NCBI GenBank assembly: GCA_010094045.1
Contig: ML986709.1
Location: forward strand, 21,519-77,695
Length of the DNA stretch: 56,177 bases
Reading direction: 5' to 3'
DNA from: Lojkania enalia
Lineage: Eukaryota > Ascomycota > Dothideomycetes > Pleosporales
Shown here: piece by piece, positions 12,059 to 23,716 of the stretch
How positions within the stretch are numbered: the first letter of the stretch is position 1
Layout: each line of letters begins with the position of its first letter
Notes under the pieces: generated by a model
What the model saw: only the letters and a program-made list of their open reading frames with translations
What the model was told of the DNA's origin: nothing
The model's database searches: none
Translations under genes and position numbers: made by a program

Positions 12059-14111
12059 AATACTTAAACGTGCTAAATTAATAGTATAGGTGTTAAATAA
12101 TCTAATAGACTATTACTTCTTATAATATATATATATATAGTTAATAATTATCGTAATTAAGTTGTTCGAATCTTAGTAGAGTAATAGCTTACTTATACTA
12201 ACAGCTCGCTTATAAACTATATTATATATAGTTTAACAACTAAATAATATAATAGTAATTTATAACTTATATAATTATTCTATAGAAACTTTTATATTCT
12301 TTTAATATATATAAAAATTATATCTAATATACTATATAAGTAAGCTAATTACCTAAGCGAGCTGATTATAATACTAAAACTATACTAAAATCGCGACTAC
12401 TTTTCGTAAAATATTATACTTTCTTATATTCTATTATACTATATAGTATAGTAGTCTATTTTTCTATATCTATAGTATTATTTTTACACGTCCGCGAGTT
12501 ATATCTAGTCTTATTATACTACCTACAGTACTTTTAAGTCGGCTAGCCTCTATTAATACGCGCCTTCTTCCTACTCTTCTTATTAGTATAAGTGCTAAAC
12601 TCTTTTAGAGTAGTTAATTAAACGCTTTCTTTAATTATTAAGTTACCTTCCTTTTATATATACTTTCTTTTATGCGATTAATATTATATAGTAGCCTTAT
12701 TAGCTATTTAAAGCTTAGTAACCTAAGCGTATAATAGTACGTTTTTATATATTATATATATAGCACCCTTTATAAACTATTTAAACGCTTCTACTATTAA
12801 AGTAAGTAAACTATCTAGATACTTTTAAACTCTTAATCGAACGTATATAGATTAAGACTTAAATTTAATAGGATTACTTAGTATTTTTAACTTTTAAGGG
12901 GTATCTTTAACTATAGAGGGTATTAGTATATATAGTTAAACTTTAAGCTTTAATAGTACTATATTTAAGTTAAATAGAACTAGGCTAGCGCCTTAAAAGC
13001 TATCTAAAATATTACTCTTCGTAATTACTACGTTAAAAGCTGCTTTAAAATAGGGTAAAAACTTAATTTTTATAATATAGTTAATATAACTATATATTAG
13101 CTGCTCGACTTAGCGCCTATATATAGTCTTTAAAGGCGAGAAATAACCTATATCTAGTAGCTGTAGTAGATATAACAAATATAGAGGTATATAGAAAGTA
13201 ATAATATTCTTTTTCTTATAGAGCTGCCTGAATTTAAGCGAGTTGTAACTTTTATAACTGTTAAGAATTAGTAATTAATATATACTAATAGTATAATTCT
13301 TTATATATATGTTAAAGTACTTTAACTATTTAATACTAATATTATTTATCGTCCAGCTGTTATTAGTAAACTATATAGCCTAGGTTGGTAGAATATTATC
13401 TTCTTTATATTATATAGAGAGGTGGTAGATACCTATAAAGATAATAAAAAGTAGTATTACCTATCCTATCGCGTTAATACCCTAGATAACTATAGTCTAC
13501 TTATAATTATCTAGCTAGAGCTGCTTTAGTTAATTCCGTCTCTTAGAATTAGTAACTACTACTTCTATTAATATTACGCCTATTATAAAGCCTAATTTAT
13601 TAAAGTTATATATATTTTTATTAACAATACTATACTTAGCCTTTATATTCTATATAAAGTAGAACTAGCCTCCTATAACCTTAAAATTCTTATATTTAGC
13701 TCTTAAATAGTTATACTTTTAATTAAATTTAACCTTAAGCTTAAGCGTACGTTTAATAAAGTTTTCTACCTAGTTCTTTCTAATCTAGCTAGTAGAGCGC
13801 GCAGCTAGTAGTAAATTGGCTATATTTTAAATAGTAGTAAGCTGCGGCGAAAATTCTCTTATATCTAAATCTAGTATATACTAAATAATTACCTACTCCT
13901 CAGTCTTACTAAGCTTTATTAAATTAGGCCGGCAATTGCGTTATAAAGCTATTTTTTACCTTTATATACTAAGTATACTTTGGGAGATATTATAGATTAA
14001 TATAATATAATATATAGTTAGTATTATATCTTATTAAAGAGCTTAGAGTATAAGCTATATTCTAGCTTCTTTCTAAATTAATTCTATAGTTGTTAGTTAT
14101 AGTATAATATT
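12059..14111. repeat. Second copy of the 2,053-base duplication
   Basis: Begins immediately after the N run with the same bases as 9996 and ends at 14111, where the first copy had run into the N run. Read with the following bases it completes element D. Confidence 0.95.
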
Positions 14112-14195
14112 GTAAAGTATAATTATTATAATTTTAGTAGGGCCTTAATATTATAATTAGCTCGCTTAGGTGATCAGCTCGCTTATATAGTACGT
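12327..14195 (-). mobile_element. Element D: full-length Fot1/pogo-like transposon (RIP'd)
   Basis: 1,869 bases, bounded by inverted repeats (right end complement ACGTACTATATAAGCGAGC) and TA target sites (12325-12326, 14196-14197). The truncated duplicate is 10264-12048. The minus strand reads as a complete pogo-type transposase through RIP stops. Residues KLSKTEE, YILDLD and NIANLLLAARS of the Tc5-type helix-turn-helix lie around 13950-13780. They are followed by the first DDE motif region (NKLGFIIGVI, from NxDExGFxxGV) near 13620-13570 and an SWTINN region near 13370. TAG/TAA replace Q and W codons, so it is inactive. Confidence 0.85.
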
Positions 14196-14963
14196 TAGTC
14201 TTATTATAGCGGCTATAATATACTTTATACTATCTACTTATACCTAATTATACCCTAAATTAGTATATTATAGTTTAAATTTCCTTCTTATTATCCTTTT
14301 TAACAATAATTATCTCTTCGTATACTTTTATTAGGGTCTCTTATACTTAAATCCACCTTTTTTTCTACTATTTCTATTTTATTACTACTTTATTTGCTTC
14401 TTAAAGGCTAATAATTTTATTATATATTAACCCGATCTAATATATTATTTTTATAGAACCTTTCTTAAACTAATTTAGCTTCTTAATAATAGATGTTAGT
14501 AAAAAGCTTATATCCCTTAAATCTAATTGTAAATTAATATTAATTAAGCTTCTAGCTTATACGCGTTACTTAGTATTTTTACTTTTTATAAGGTATTATC
14601 TTATACAAGTAGTATTAATATACGAAGCTTTATATTAAGCTTTAAAAGTACTACTTCTAAATTAAATAAGATTAAACTAACTCTTTAAAAGTTTATAAAA
14701 ATATTATCCTTTATAATTAATATATTAAAAGTAATTTTAAAGGTTAGAAAGAACTTAAGTTTTATAATATAGTTAATATAATTACGTACTAAGACTAAGA
14801 TCTAATTTCTATATATATACTTTAATAGTAAGAAGTAGCCTATATCTAGTAGCTATAATAGATATAATAAATAAGCTGGTATATAGAATAGAATAATATT
14901 CTATTTCTTATAGAGTTTTTAGAAATTAAGTAAGTTATAACTATTATAGCTATTAAAGATTAG

Positions 14964-15064
14964 TATAAGGGTATATATACTATTCTACACCCATAATTAG
15001 TAATATTAATTATTCGTACCTTTTAGTTCTAATAGTATAGTAGTATAGAGCTATACTTCTAATA
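14964..15064 (+). repeat. Left 101-bp LTR of the miniature element
   Basis: Aligns without gaps to 15393-15493 and 41361-41461. Differences among the copies are mainly transitions. Confidence 0.8.
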
Positions 15065-15392
15065 TTATAATTAATATTACCTAACGTGTAGGGTTAATAG
15101 GTAGTACTATAAAGTCGCGAGTTTAATTTATATAGAAGCTAGTTTAGTCTAATAAGCTTTTTATAAAAAAGTTAAAGTATAAAACAGCCTCTTTAAATAT
15201 TATACTAAGAGTTGCTAGAAAATCTAGTATATATATAGATATATATATATAAGTATATCCGCGTAGATATATTAAAAGATAGTTAGAAATAACTAGAGGG
15301 TCGATTTAGTAGATCTAGAAGTCTTAGTACCTACTTTTATATATTATATCTTTTAGAGCGTCCGGGGCGTATACTACTAAAGAGAGAGATAA

Positions 15393-15493
15393 TATAAGGG
15401 TATATATACTATTCTATACCTATAATCAGCAATATTAATTATTCGTACCTTTTAGTTCTAGTAGTATAGTAGTATAGAGCCGTGCTTCTAATA
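15393..15493 (+). repeat. Right 101-bp LTR of the miniature element
   Basis: The same length as the left LTR. It is preceded by a purine tract and followed by the ATTAG target duplication. Confidence 0.8.
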
Positions 15494-17092
15494 ATTAGTA
15501 GTTAATATATATCTACTATATAATCTCTTATATACTTATAAAAGTACTTTAACTATTTAATACTAAGTTTATTTATTATTTAGCTATTCTTACTAATTAT
15601 AATAGCCTAGTTCTTAGGTATATTATCGCCTTTATATTAGGTAGAGAGATAGTAGTAGCTAGTAGTATTAATCCTCTAAATTACTAAATCTATTTATAAT
15701 TATCTAATTAAATTACTTTTAGTTAATTATATCTTTCTATACCTATAATAACTAGTTATAATAAGATAATATTTATTTAAAAGCTAGATTTATTAAAGTT
15801 ATATATATTTTTATCTATAATACTATACTTTTCTTTAATATATTATATAAGTTTAAACTAGTCTTTAATTACTTTAGAATCTTTATATAGAGTTTTCTAG
15901 CAATTATAAAACTAATTTAGGTGTATTTTAAACTTAAAAGTACGTTTAATAAAGTTCTTAAGCTAATATATGCTAATCTAGCCTATACCGTACTTAATAT
16001 ATAAGCTATTAGCTATATCTTATATAATAATTAAAGTAGGTGTAAATCCTTATAAATCTAGGTTAAGTATATATTAAATAATAACCTCCTTTTTAAATTT
16101 TATTAGTTTATTCGAGTTAGACTTATAATTATATTATAAGTAGATTTTAGTATATTATTAGTATATAATTATTTAAATTATATTAAATATTAAAGTAGTA
16201 TATTTTTTACTAATATAGTTTATAAGCAAGCTATTAGTATACGTAAGCTATTATCTTACTAAACTTTTAACAGCCTATCTAAATTAATATATAATAGCTT
16301 AATATAATAATATATAATTAACCTATAAAGAATTATAAATTATTCTTATAATTTTAGCTATTAATTAAGGTTAAGTTTTAACTAAAAATAGTACTATAAT
16401 AACCTTTTACTACTTTTAAAGTATTTTCTACTTTTAATATACTAGAATAGCTGCGCAATATAATTATAAGCTAAATTTAAAGAAGTTTATAAAAACTAAA
16501 GAGGAGGTACTTATTAGCTATATCTTTAATTAGAATTTATAAGAATTTCCGCTTATAATTAATAGTATATAAGGTATAGTAAATAGACTATTAGCTAAAT
16601 ATAGTACTAAGATTTCAGCCTTAATATGCGATTATATTAACTATATTAATAAGACTACCTCTTTTCTAGCTTTTAAAGTAGCCTATAATCGATTAATTAT
16701 AGAAGTTAATATCTATATAAGCTTTCGAGGTGTTAAAATAGTACTATATAATCTAGAGGTAGTACTATTAAAGCTTAATATTAAACTATATACGTTAATA
16801 CTATCTATACTAGAAACTACCTCTTAAAAAGCTAAAATATCTAGTAATATATATAAACTAGAGGCTTAATTAATAATAATTTATAGTAGGATTTAGTAAT
16901 ATTAAAACTTATTACCTATATTAATTATTACAGTCTTTAATTAATTTTAAAAAAGTACTATAATAATAATATATTTAATCGTACTAATAGCTAATTAAAT
17001 TAAAAGCTTTAAATAAGTAAATAAGATATTAATAAAGTAAAAATAATAGAAAAGAAAGTAATTATAGAAGTAGAAGATTCTAATAAAAGCTA

Positions 17093-20000
17093 ACGTATTT
17101 TACAAGCAAGTTACCTATCTAAGTAAGTTATCTACTTTATTAGCTATTTCTATATTTAGAGGTATATATTATAATAATTTAATAGAGGATAGATATACTA
17201 TATATCTATTACTATATAAGTTCTAGTATTATATTTAAGCTTACTATAGTAGCTATAATACTTTTAGTATAGCGTGCCTATTCTTTTATACTTCCTACCT
17301 ATATATACTTTATTCTCTAGCTACTTATCTACCTCCTTTTAAGTAGCTATTTTAGCAGCTTTAGCTTTAGTAAAGCTACTTTACTTCTATAAAACCTTTT
17401 TTAATCGCTTTTTATACTATAATAGAGCCTTATTTACTTTCTAAAACTAACTAACCTAATACTAAAATAGTATATATAAATAAGCTATCTATATAATACT
17501 TTTAGTAAGCGAATTAAGAGAATTATTAATTATAGTAGATAAGCTATTCTAATATCTAGTAATATAGTCTTAAATTAGTATTATTTAAGACCCTAGTTTA
17601 ATAGTATTAGTTGGTATTTTTAACTCTTAAAGGTAACTAGCTACTAGTAGTAGTAATAGAGTATAAAGCTTAATATTAAACTTTAATAGTACTATATTAG
17701 AATTATATAATATTAGACTAGTACCTTAAAAGCTTATATATATATTAGCCTTAGTAATAGAGCGCTAATATACTATATAAAAGGTTAGTAGAAAGTTAAA
17801 CTTTATAATATAACGTAGATTACGGGCTAACGGGATATATATATAAGCGGGATAGTTTTTGCTACTATACGTCTTTGAATTATAATATCTATCTACAACA
17901 ATAATATTTATAGAAAAGAAGTAAACAATCTTAATTTTTACGCCTTAAACAAGTCCTTATATTATGTTTAAGTAACTTATATAAGCTATATTTAGGTGCA
18001 GCTCGTTTTTTTTATATAGGAGCCTCTAGCTCTATATAATTAACTTAAGCTTCAACCTAAGCCTGTTATTACAACTATAAGTTTTCAAGCATTTAAAGCC
18101 CTTTACTAATTGTTAGAATACCGTTCTTTATAATAGTTTTACGTTTTCTTATTTACTATCGTATTTTTCTTACGTTCGCCGCTTGAAGTACAGTATTCTT
18201 AGCTTTTAAAATTGCAGCGTTCTATATTGCTATTTTATAGCCCTTAATTAATCTTTTAAACGCGCTATCTAATAAGCTAACTATCGTACGATAATAGTAC
18301 CTTATCTTAATTATCTTAACTTAATATTTAAGGTCGGCGGTTATATATAGAGTCTTTAAAACTAAGGTTAGAGGACTTTATATAACAGCTAGTAGTATTA
18401 GTATATACTAAGGTAGCTTTACAAGCATATACTCTAGATTATATAATATAAGGCCAGCTACTGTAAAGCTAGCTTTAATATTCTTTTTAGTTATTATTTA
18501 TACGTACGCTATATAATATAGTAATAAAAAGTTATTCTTTATAATATAATTAATACTAAGCTACGCCTAGCCTTCGACTTATATACTATATATACGCTTT
18601 AACAGGCTAAAATAGACTATATTAAGCGGCTGTAGTAGATAAGATAAGTATACTAGTATATAAAGTATAATAATCCTATTCTATTTATAAAAGTCTTTAA
18701 ACTGTACCGTATAATAGCTACTATAGCCGTCTATAATTAAGAAGTAATATTAACTCTTTATATAAGCTACAGTCGTACTATTAAAGTATTAAATCTATTT
18801 AAAGCTAATCTTATCGTCTATCTAGCTCTTTTCGCTTATACGAATAGCCTAGGTTTATAGTATACTAATATCTACAGCAATTTTATACTAAGACTCTTAA
18901 TACTACTTTACTTTAAATATTATAAATACTAGTAAGGCCCAGCTAGTCGCGCTAATACTATTAATAACTATCACCCACTTGTAATTACCTAGCTATACGA
19001 TCTTTACGCGACCTTACTATCTTTTTTTAGTTTCTATAACAACTTTTACTATTAAAATCACGCCTATTTAGAAGCCTGTTTTATTAAAGTTATAGATATT
19101 ATTTTTAAGGATACTATACTTCGCGATCGTATTTTATATAAGGTTAAACCAGCTCTAGATAAAACCTTAATCTTTATATTACTTTCGCTAATAGTTATAT
19201 TTATATATATATACCGTACAAAGCTTTAAGTAGCGTTTAATAAAGGTTGAAGGCTAATTAACGCCGACGGTAGGAGCTGGGTTAATCCTATAGCTTATAA
19301 GTAGAAGATCAGCTGTTTCGCGTACGATAGATAGCCGGGCTAAAAAGCCTTACACCTTAAGGTCGAGAATACGTTAAATAAGAATAGTTTCTTCTATATA
19401 AGTAAGTTTTAAAGTTGTTAGTCGTATAATATATTGTAAACAGATATTATATATACGTCGATGTAGATAAGACTTAAAAATATCGTACGCAACTACTACC
19501 TTATAAAAACTTTAAAATTGCTTTGAATTTAAAGCTTTAAAAGCTAAAGAAGTTCTATTTTTAAGTTCTTCTTAACTAGTAGTTAGTATCGTTAATAGAT
19601 ACTCTAAAATAACAGACGGTGATGTATATAGTAAAACTATCCCGCTCGCACGTGTGTCCCGTTAGCCTATAATCTACGTTAGTAGATACTAGCTTATATA
19701 AGCTTATTAATCTTACGCCTATATACTTTCTTTAATAGTAAGAAGTAGCCTATATCTAAAAGCTATAGTAGATATAATAAATATACTAGTATATATAATA
19801 GAATAATATCCTTCTCTTTATAGAGTAGTTAAAACTTAATAGACCTATAGCTCTTATAACTATTAATAACTAGTAGATGATAAGCGCCTACTATATACTA
19901 CTTTATATACTAATTAAAACGCTCTAGCTATTTAATTATAAGCTTATTATTTATCTATCTACTATTACTTAGCGCGATTACTCCTCTAAATAGTATATTA

Positions 20001-20791
20001 TCGCTCTAATATTATATAGAGAGGTACTACTTACTAGTAAAGATAATAAATAGTAGGATAGTATTACTATAAGCGCTAATAGCCTAAATAACTATTATCT
20101 ACTTATAATTATTTAGCTATAGTAATTTTAGTTAACTAGCTAATAGTTTAGTACTAGTAACTATCTTACTAGTAGATATAATATATATCTAAAAGCCCGT
20201 CTTATTAAAATTATAGATATTATTATTAGTAATACTATACTTTACTTTAGTATTATATACTAGGTTAAACTAGCTACTAATAACTTTAGAATCTTTATAA
20301 AGAGCTTTTTAATAGTTGTATTTTTAATAGAAGTATATTTTAAGCTTAGAAATATAATTAATAAAATTTATTAGCTAGTTTTTATTAAGCTAGTTTATAG
20401 AGTAAGCTTTAAGTAAATAGTTAGCTATATCTTATATACTATCGATTATAGGAGGGTATTTATAAGATAATAGGTCTAGTATATACTATATTATAGTTAA
20501 TTCTTCTAGCTTTATAAGCTTCTTTAAATTGGGCTTATAATTATATTATAAAGGTTTACTGTTGTATTAGTCTCTAAGTGTTATTTAGGAGATACTATAA
20601 GTAGTTATAGTACTTTATATACTCTAAATTTAATCTTAATTAATAGCTAAAATAGCTAGTAATACCTAATCTTCTTAATAAATTAATTAAGGTTAAGATA
20701 GTGACTGTATTATATTATAAGTAGATAGAGTATAACTTTTTAGTAAAAGTAGGTAACTTACTTAAGTAGGCGACTCGCTTATAAAATATAT
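17093..20791 (-). mobile_element. Element B: Fot1/pogo-like transposon inserted in A2, hosting C
   Basis: The left end from 17093 (ACGTATTTTACAAGCAAG) and the complement of the right end at 20791 (ATATATTTTATAAGCGAG) form inverted repeats. The TA is duplicated (17091-17092, 20792-20793). The flanking sequence rejoins exactly where element A copy 1 is uninterrupted near 9865. Without element C it is 1,830 bases. The minus strand carries a transposase relic with KLIKLEELTII, YILDLLSYKY and DIANYLLKAYSI around 20520-20390. Confidence 0.85.
17813..19679 (-). mobile_element. Element C: best-preserved Fot1-like transposon, innermost
   Basis: 1,867 bases with about 50-bp inverted repeats (left ACGTAGATTACGGGCTAACG; the right-end complement is nearly identical) and a TA duplication (17811-17812, 19680-19681). 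The minus strand gives an almost continuous transposase. An N-terminal Tc5-type domain lies at about 19415-19255 (KLTYIEE, RILDL, SIVRETADLLL, PAPTVGVN). The DDE domain region includes LIIDG and LSHLLQPL-like words at about 18730-18560. A FTVAGLI-type C-terminal segment is near 18470. A moderate number of RIP stops make it inactive. It keeps more C and G than its hosts, consistent with being the last to insert. Confidence 0.9.
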
Positions 20792-21257
20792 TATAGGTAA
20801 GGATATAATTAATTAAAATAATATTAAGGGGTAGATTAATAAGAAAATTTATAATTAGAATATTTAACTATAAGAAAGTAACTAGCTTTAATAGAACTGT
20901 AGGTACTATAAATAGTCTAGCTATAATACTTAAACGTACTAAATTAATAGTATAGGGATTAAATAATCTAATAGACTATTACTTCTTATAATATATATTT
21001 ATAGTTAATAATTATTATAATTAAATCGTTCGAATTTTAGTAGAGTAATAGCTTACTTATACTAACAGCTCGCTTATAAACTACGTTATTTATTTAGCTT
21101 CTTTTAGTAACTAAAAGAGCTAAATTTATTTAATTCTTATTTTAGACTACATTCTTATTATTTTATTATTATATTATTATTAAAAGCTTAAGTATCGCGT
21201 TTTAGTAATAGGGTAGACTACTCGCTTATATAGGCCGCTTACTTATAAAGTATATTA

Positions 21258-22020
21258 TCTTTAATAATCTTTTTAGCTTTTTTAGAATCTTTAATAAATT
21301 CTCTTATTCTAAAGTTTATAATAATATATAGATATTAACTTTAGAAGTAAATATCTCTATAGAAATAGAACTTAATTAACTTAATTTTAGTTTTTACTCA
21401 CTTTTTACTATATAGAAATTCTTATTAATTTAGTATAGTATTAAAGATTCTACTATAAATATTAACCTTTCTTAATCTTATTATATAATAGTAGTATAAG
21501 AAGCTAGCTAAAATAGTTAATAGTTAAATATTATCTAGAATCAGCTAATTACAATTAATATTCTAGATCTCTACTTTAAATATATTAATAGCTATATTAG
21601 TAGAGTAGCTAGAATTAATCTACTTAATAGCTTAAATAAGATTCTTATAAGAGTAGAAGTTATATATATCTAGTAAGCTAAGCTGTTTAGTTCTATTATA
21701 TATAGTAAGAAACTTATTATACTAATCTTTAATATTTAATTAGCGGGTATAAAGGACCTTTATAGATTTATAGGTTTTCTAGACATAATACTCTTAATCT
21801 ACTCTTATTAGAGAGTAGAAATTATAGAGTTTTATAAGCTATATATAGATTAAGTCTTAATTCTTAATCTAATAGAGATTATTCTAACTAATTATTTTAG
21901 TAATATATACTTTAATTTAGTCTAACTTATCTTTAAGGCGTTAATATTCTTTAATTTCTCTATAGTAGGTATTAATATCGATATTATAGTAATTAAAGGC
22001 TTTTTAATTAGGCTTAGTAG
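21258..22020. other. RIP-degraded AT-rich sequence without identifiable gene
   Basis: Strongly A/T-biased DNA between the right end of element F and the gene island. Stops occur in all frames. I see no recognisable protein or terminal repeat. Confidence 0.5.
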
Positions 22021-22519
22021 CCGGTGATCCATCTACGTTAATAGCTGCAGAAGGCCGGGTAGGCTTTTCTGGCCTCTAGAGGGGTTGATAAAGCCGTTTA
22101 GGGTTAATATGTTTCTATACATCTCCTGCATCAGCTAGACGCTTAATTACAAAGATCCAAAGCTCCCAGTTGTTCTAGCCTTCGAGGATAATATCTATTC
22201 GGACGGCGTTCTTCGACATTGCGACGATAGTATCGATAGAGCGGTAGGTATATATAATTAATAAGATGGGTGGTATTAAATTGATAGAAGAGGCGGGTTA
22301 GGCCGGGCTCATAACTGTAAGCACGAGGGGGTGGAGACTGTATAGGGTGGTATAGATGGATGTATTGATGAGGTCCCTTGACCTCTCGGTCAAGGTACGG
22401 CTGGAGAATATATAGTACATGAGACTGCTTAGTCAAGGGCTGCATAGCTGGCTAGGGACGTGACCTGAGCTTAACAAGAATTCTTTTATATTCTTATATA
22501 GGTTTTTAGATGCCCCGAA
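22021..22519. other. Compositional boundary of the gene island
   Basis: Base composition changes within about 100 bases from nearly pure A/T to mixed DNA with CpG and GC-rich words. A 100-codon open frame on the minus strand (22143-22445) is low-complexity and resembles nothing I recognise, so I do not call it a gene. Confidence 0.5.
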
Positions 22520-23005
22520 AGCTATTAAAAAAGAGAATTCTATATTTGTCTATAACGCTCTCTCTAATTTTTTCGATGGCGTTTATCCTTAGAAATACGA
22601 CGATTGCTAGGTTTGTTGGTAATAGTAGACTTAATCTTTCTTTCGAGTGTGGTTATAGACTTTCCCTAGATTGGGAAGCTCCCTATAAGGTAGATCTGGG
22701 GTCTGTAATTGCAGCTATATCGTTTGATATAGCTCTTAGGATTTTGTAATCTCTGGGAAAGCGCTGGCGCATCGTTGCCGAGTAATAACAGCTTCATCCC
22801 CTCTTGTAGCAGAAAGTCGGGCTCTGTGATGTCCTAGACTAGGTCCCAAATCGGATTGAGATAGTGTGCTTACTCCGTGCTGTTAAGAACATAACCGAGC
22901 ATAAGGTTAAGCTTAGCGATATCGTACGCCGAAAGGTATTGAAATAACGCTTTTCCCATCTCATAGGGAACGGGTAGGTTGAGTAGTATTCTTCGATTAT
23001 ACCCG
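22520..23005 (-). pseudogene. F-box-like protein relic with RIP-type stops
   Basis: On the minus strand from about 23000 the reading is LPVPYEMGKALFQYLSAYDI, then AKLNLMLGYVL and later FLLQEGMKLLLLGNDAPAL. The opening has the LPxE...L..L...D...L pattern of fungal F-box domains, which recruit substrates to SCF ubiquitin ligases. The frame is broken by a TAA and then a TAG. Further TAG stops appear beyond 22690, with similarity petering out near 22520. No start or end can be fixed. Its position at the island edge and the type of stop suggest RIP leakage from the neighbouring repeats. The family call is tentative; the fact that it is a decayed coding region is better supported. Confidence 0.5.
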
Positions 23006-23518
23006 TAGGATCTGCGCAAGTAACGGTACTATTATAGAAAGGTTTTCATGATGAAGGTAACGAAAGATAAATTGTAGTGCGCATGTTGAATTTTATAAGC
23101 AGTTAGTTATAAGGTATTAACTAGGGAATTCCTATCTTTAGGGCATTCGACCTCGGTCTCCTAAAAGACTAGCTATTCCTATCTTTAGGTTATGCAACTG
23201 ATGCCTCTGGTGGCGTAGGGGCCTGGAAAGGTTTGAATAGTGTCTAGCAGCCATCATATTGATCAAGTCCAATGGGTTCACATTTGATGATGGGAACTGG
23301 CAATGATATAAAACATCTTTCTTCGCGTACTACTCCATTGTCCCATTTTGCCGCGAAATAACCTTCACGAGTCAATGCTTTCGAACTACTTCTGGCAATA
23401 ATACCGCTCGATACCTCAACTCGCCCTCCTCAGGAGCTGCAGCGCCTTCGTGATCCCTTTGGTGTTTAGGGGTAAGTGCTGGATAATTGGCTTGATAGCG
23501 TGCCTGACGGCAAATCCC

Positions 23519-23544
23519 TGTGTGTGTGTGTGTGTGTGTGTGTG
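23519..23544. repeat. TG dinucleotide microsatellite
   Basis: About 13 uninterrupted TG units, about 170 bases beyond the 3' end of the SDR gene. The open frames that overlap it are spurious. Confidence 0.95.
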
Positions 23545-23716
23545 AAGAAGACGAGCAATTAATGAACTATTTTCCCGTATGGAAAGTACATATACTATCC
23601 CATGAAGTATCAACCTGTGCCGATTAACTTCAAACATTTCTTCCAATGTCCTCTCTTTTTGTGCTCCTCCTCGCAAGCCTGTGTTTCAGTACACATTCCT
23701 TGTTGCCTTCTATCTC

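Larger units (their letters stand above)
14964..15493 (+). mobile_element. Miniature LTR retroelement (TRIM-like), 530 bp
   Basis: Two 101-base direct repeats (14964-15064 and 15393-15493) start TATAAGGGTATATATAC and end CTTCTAATA. They enclose only about 328 bases of non-coding sequence. A purine tract (AAAGAGAGAGATAA, about 15379-15392) precedes the right repeat. The whole is flanked by a perfect 5-bp duplication ATTAG (14959-14963 and 15494-15498). Short LTRs, a tiny internal region, a purine tract and a 5-bp target duplication are the definition of a TRIM. A third copy of the LTR is at 41361. Confidence 0.8.
14198..16212 (-). pseudogene. Transposase relic of element F, interrupted by a miniature LTR element
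   Basis: On the minus strand around 16110-15950 the frame reads KLIKFKKEVII, YILNLDL, GFTPTLIII and DIANSLYIKYGI, the Tc5/CENP-B-type DNA-binding domain of pogo transposases. Weaker DDE-region similarity follows toward 15500, then resumes left of the insertion at 14964-15493. Stops are all of RIP type. Confidence 0.7.
16213..21086 (+). mobile_element. Element A copy 2, split by nested elements B and C
   Basis: Inverted repeats at 16213 and 21086 flanked by TA (16211-16212, 21087-21088) match element A copy 1. Without the insertion it is about 1.17 kb and carries the same internal deletion of the DDE core. The N-terminal region is at about 16440-16740. The C-terminal zinc-knuckle region resumes at about 20800-20945. 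Copy 1 lacks about 30 bases present here near 16733-16763. This copy is more heavily RIP-mutated than copy 1. Confidence 0.85.
8944..21255 (-). mobile_element. Fot1/pogo-like element F, outermost of the nest
   Basis: The left end at 8944 and the reverse complement of the right end at 21255 match over about 40 bases (both contain CTTATAAGTAAGC after four to six bases). They differ mainly by RIP-type transitions and are flanked by TA (8942-8943 and 21256-21257), the target of this superfamily. Removing nested elements leaves about 1.82 kb, the usual Fot1 length: 8944-9013, about 10162-10263, 14198-14963, 15499-16212 and 21089-21255. A minus-strand transposase relic lies in the 14198-16212 portion. 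This reconstruction assumes the duplication around the N gap is an artefact. Confidence 0.7.

Noticed and set aside
22143..22749. Open frames at 22143-22445 (minus) and 22510-22749 (plus)
   Set aside because: Tyr/Arg- or Ile/Leu-rich frames in border DNA of changing composition. The second is antisense to the F-box-like relic.
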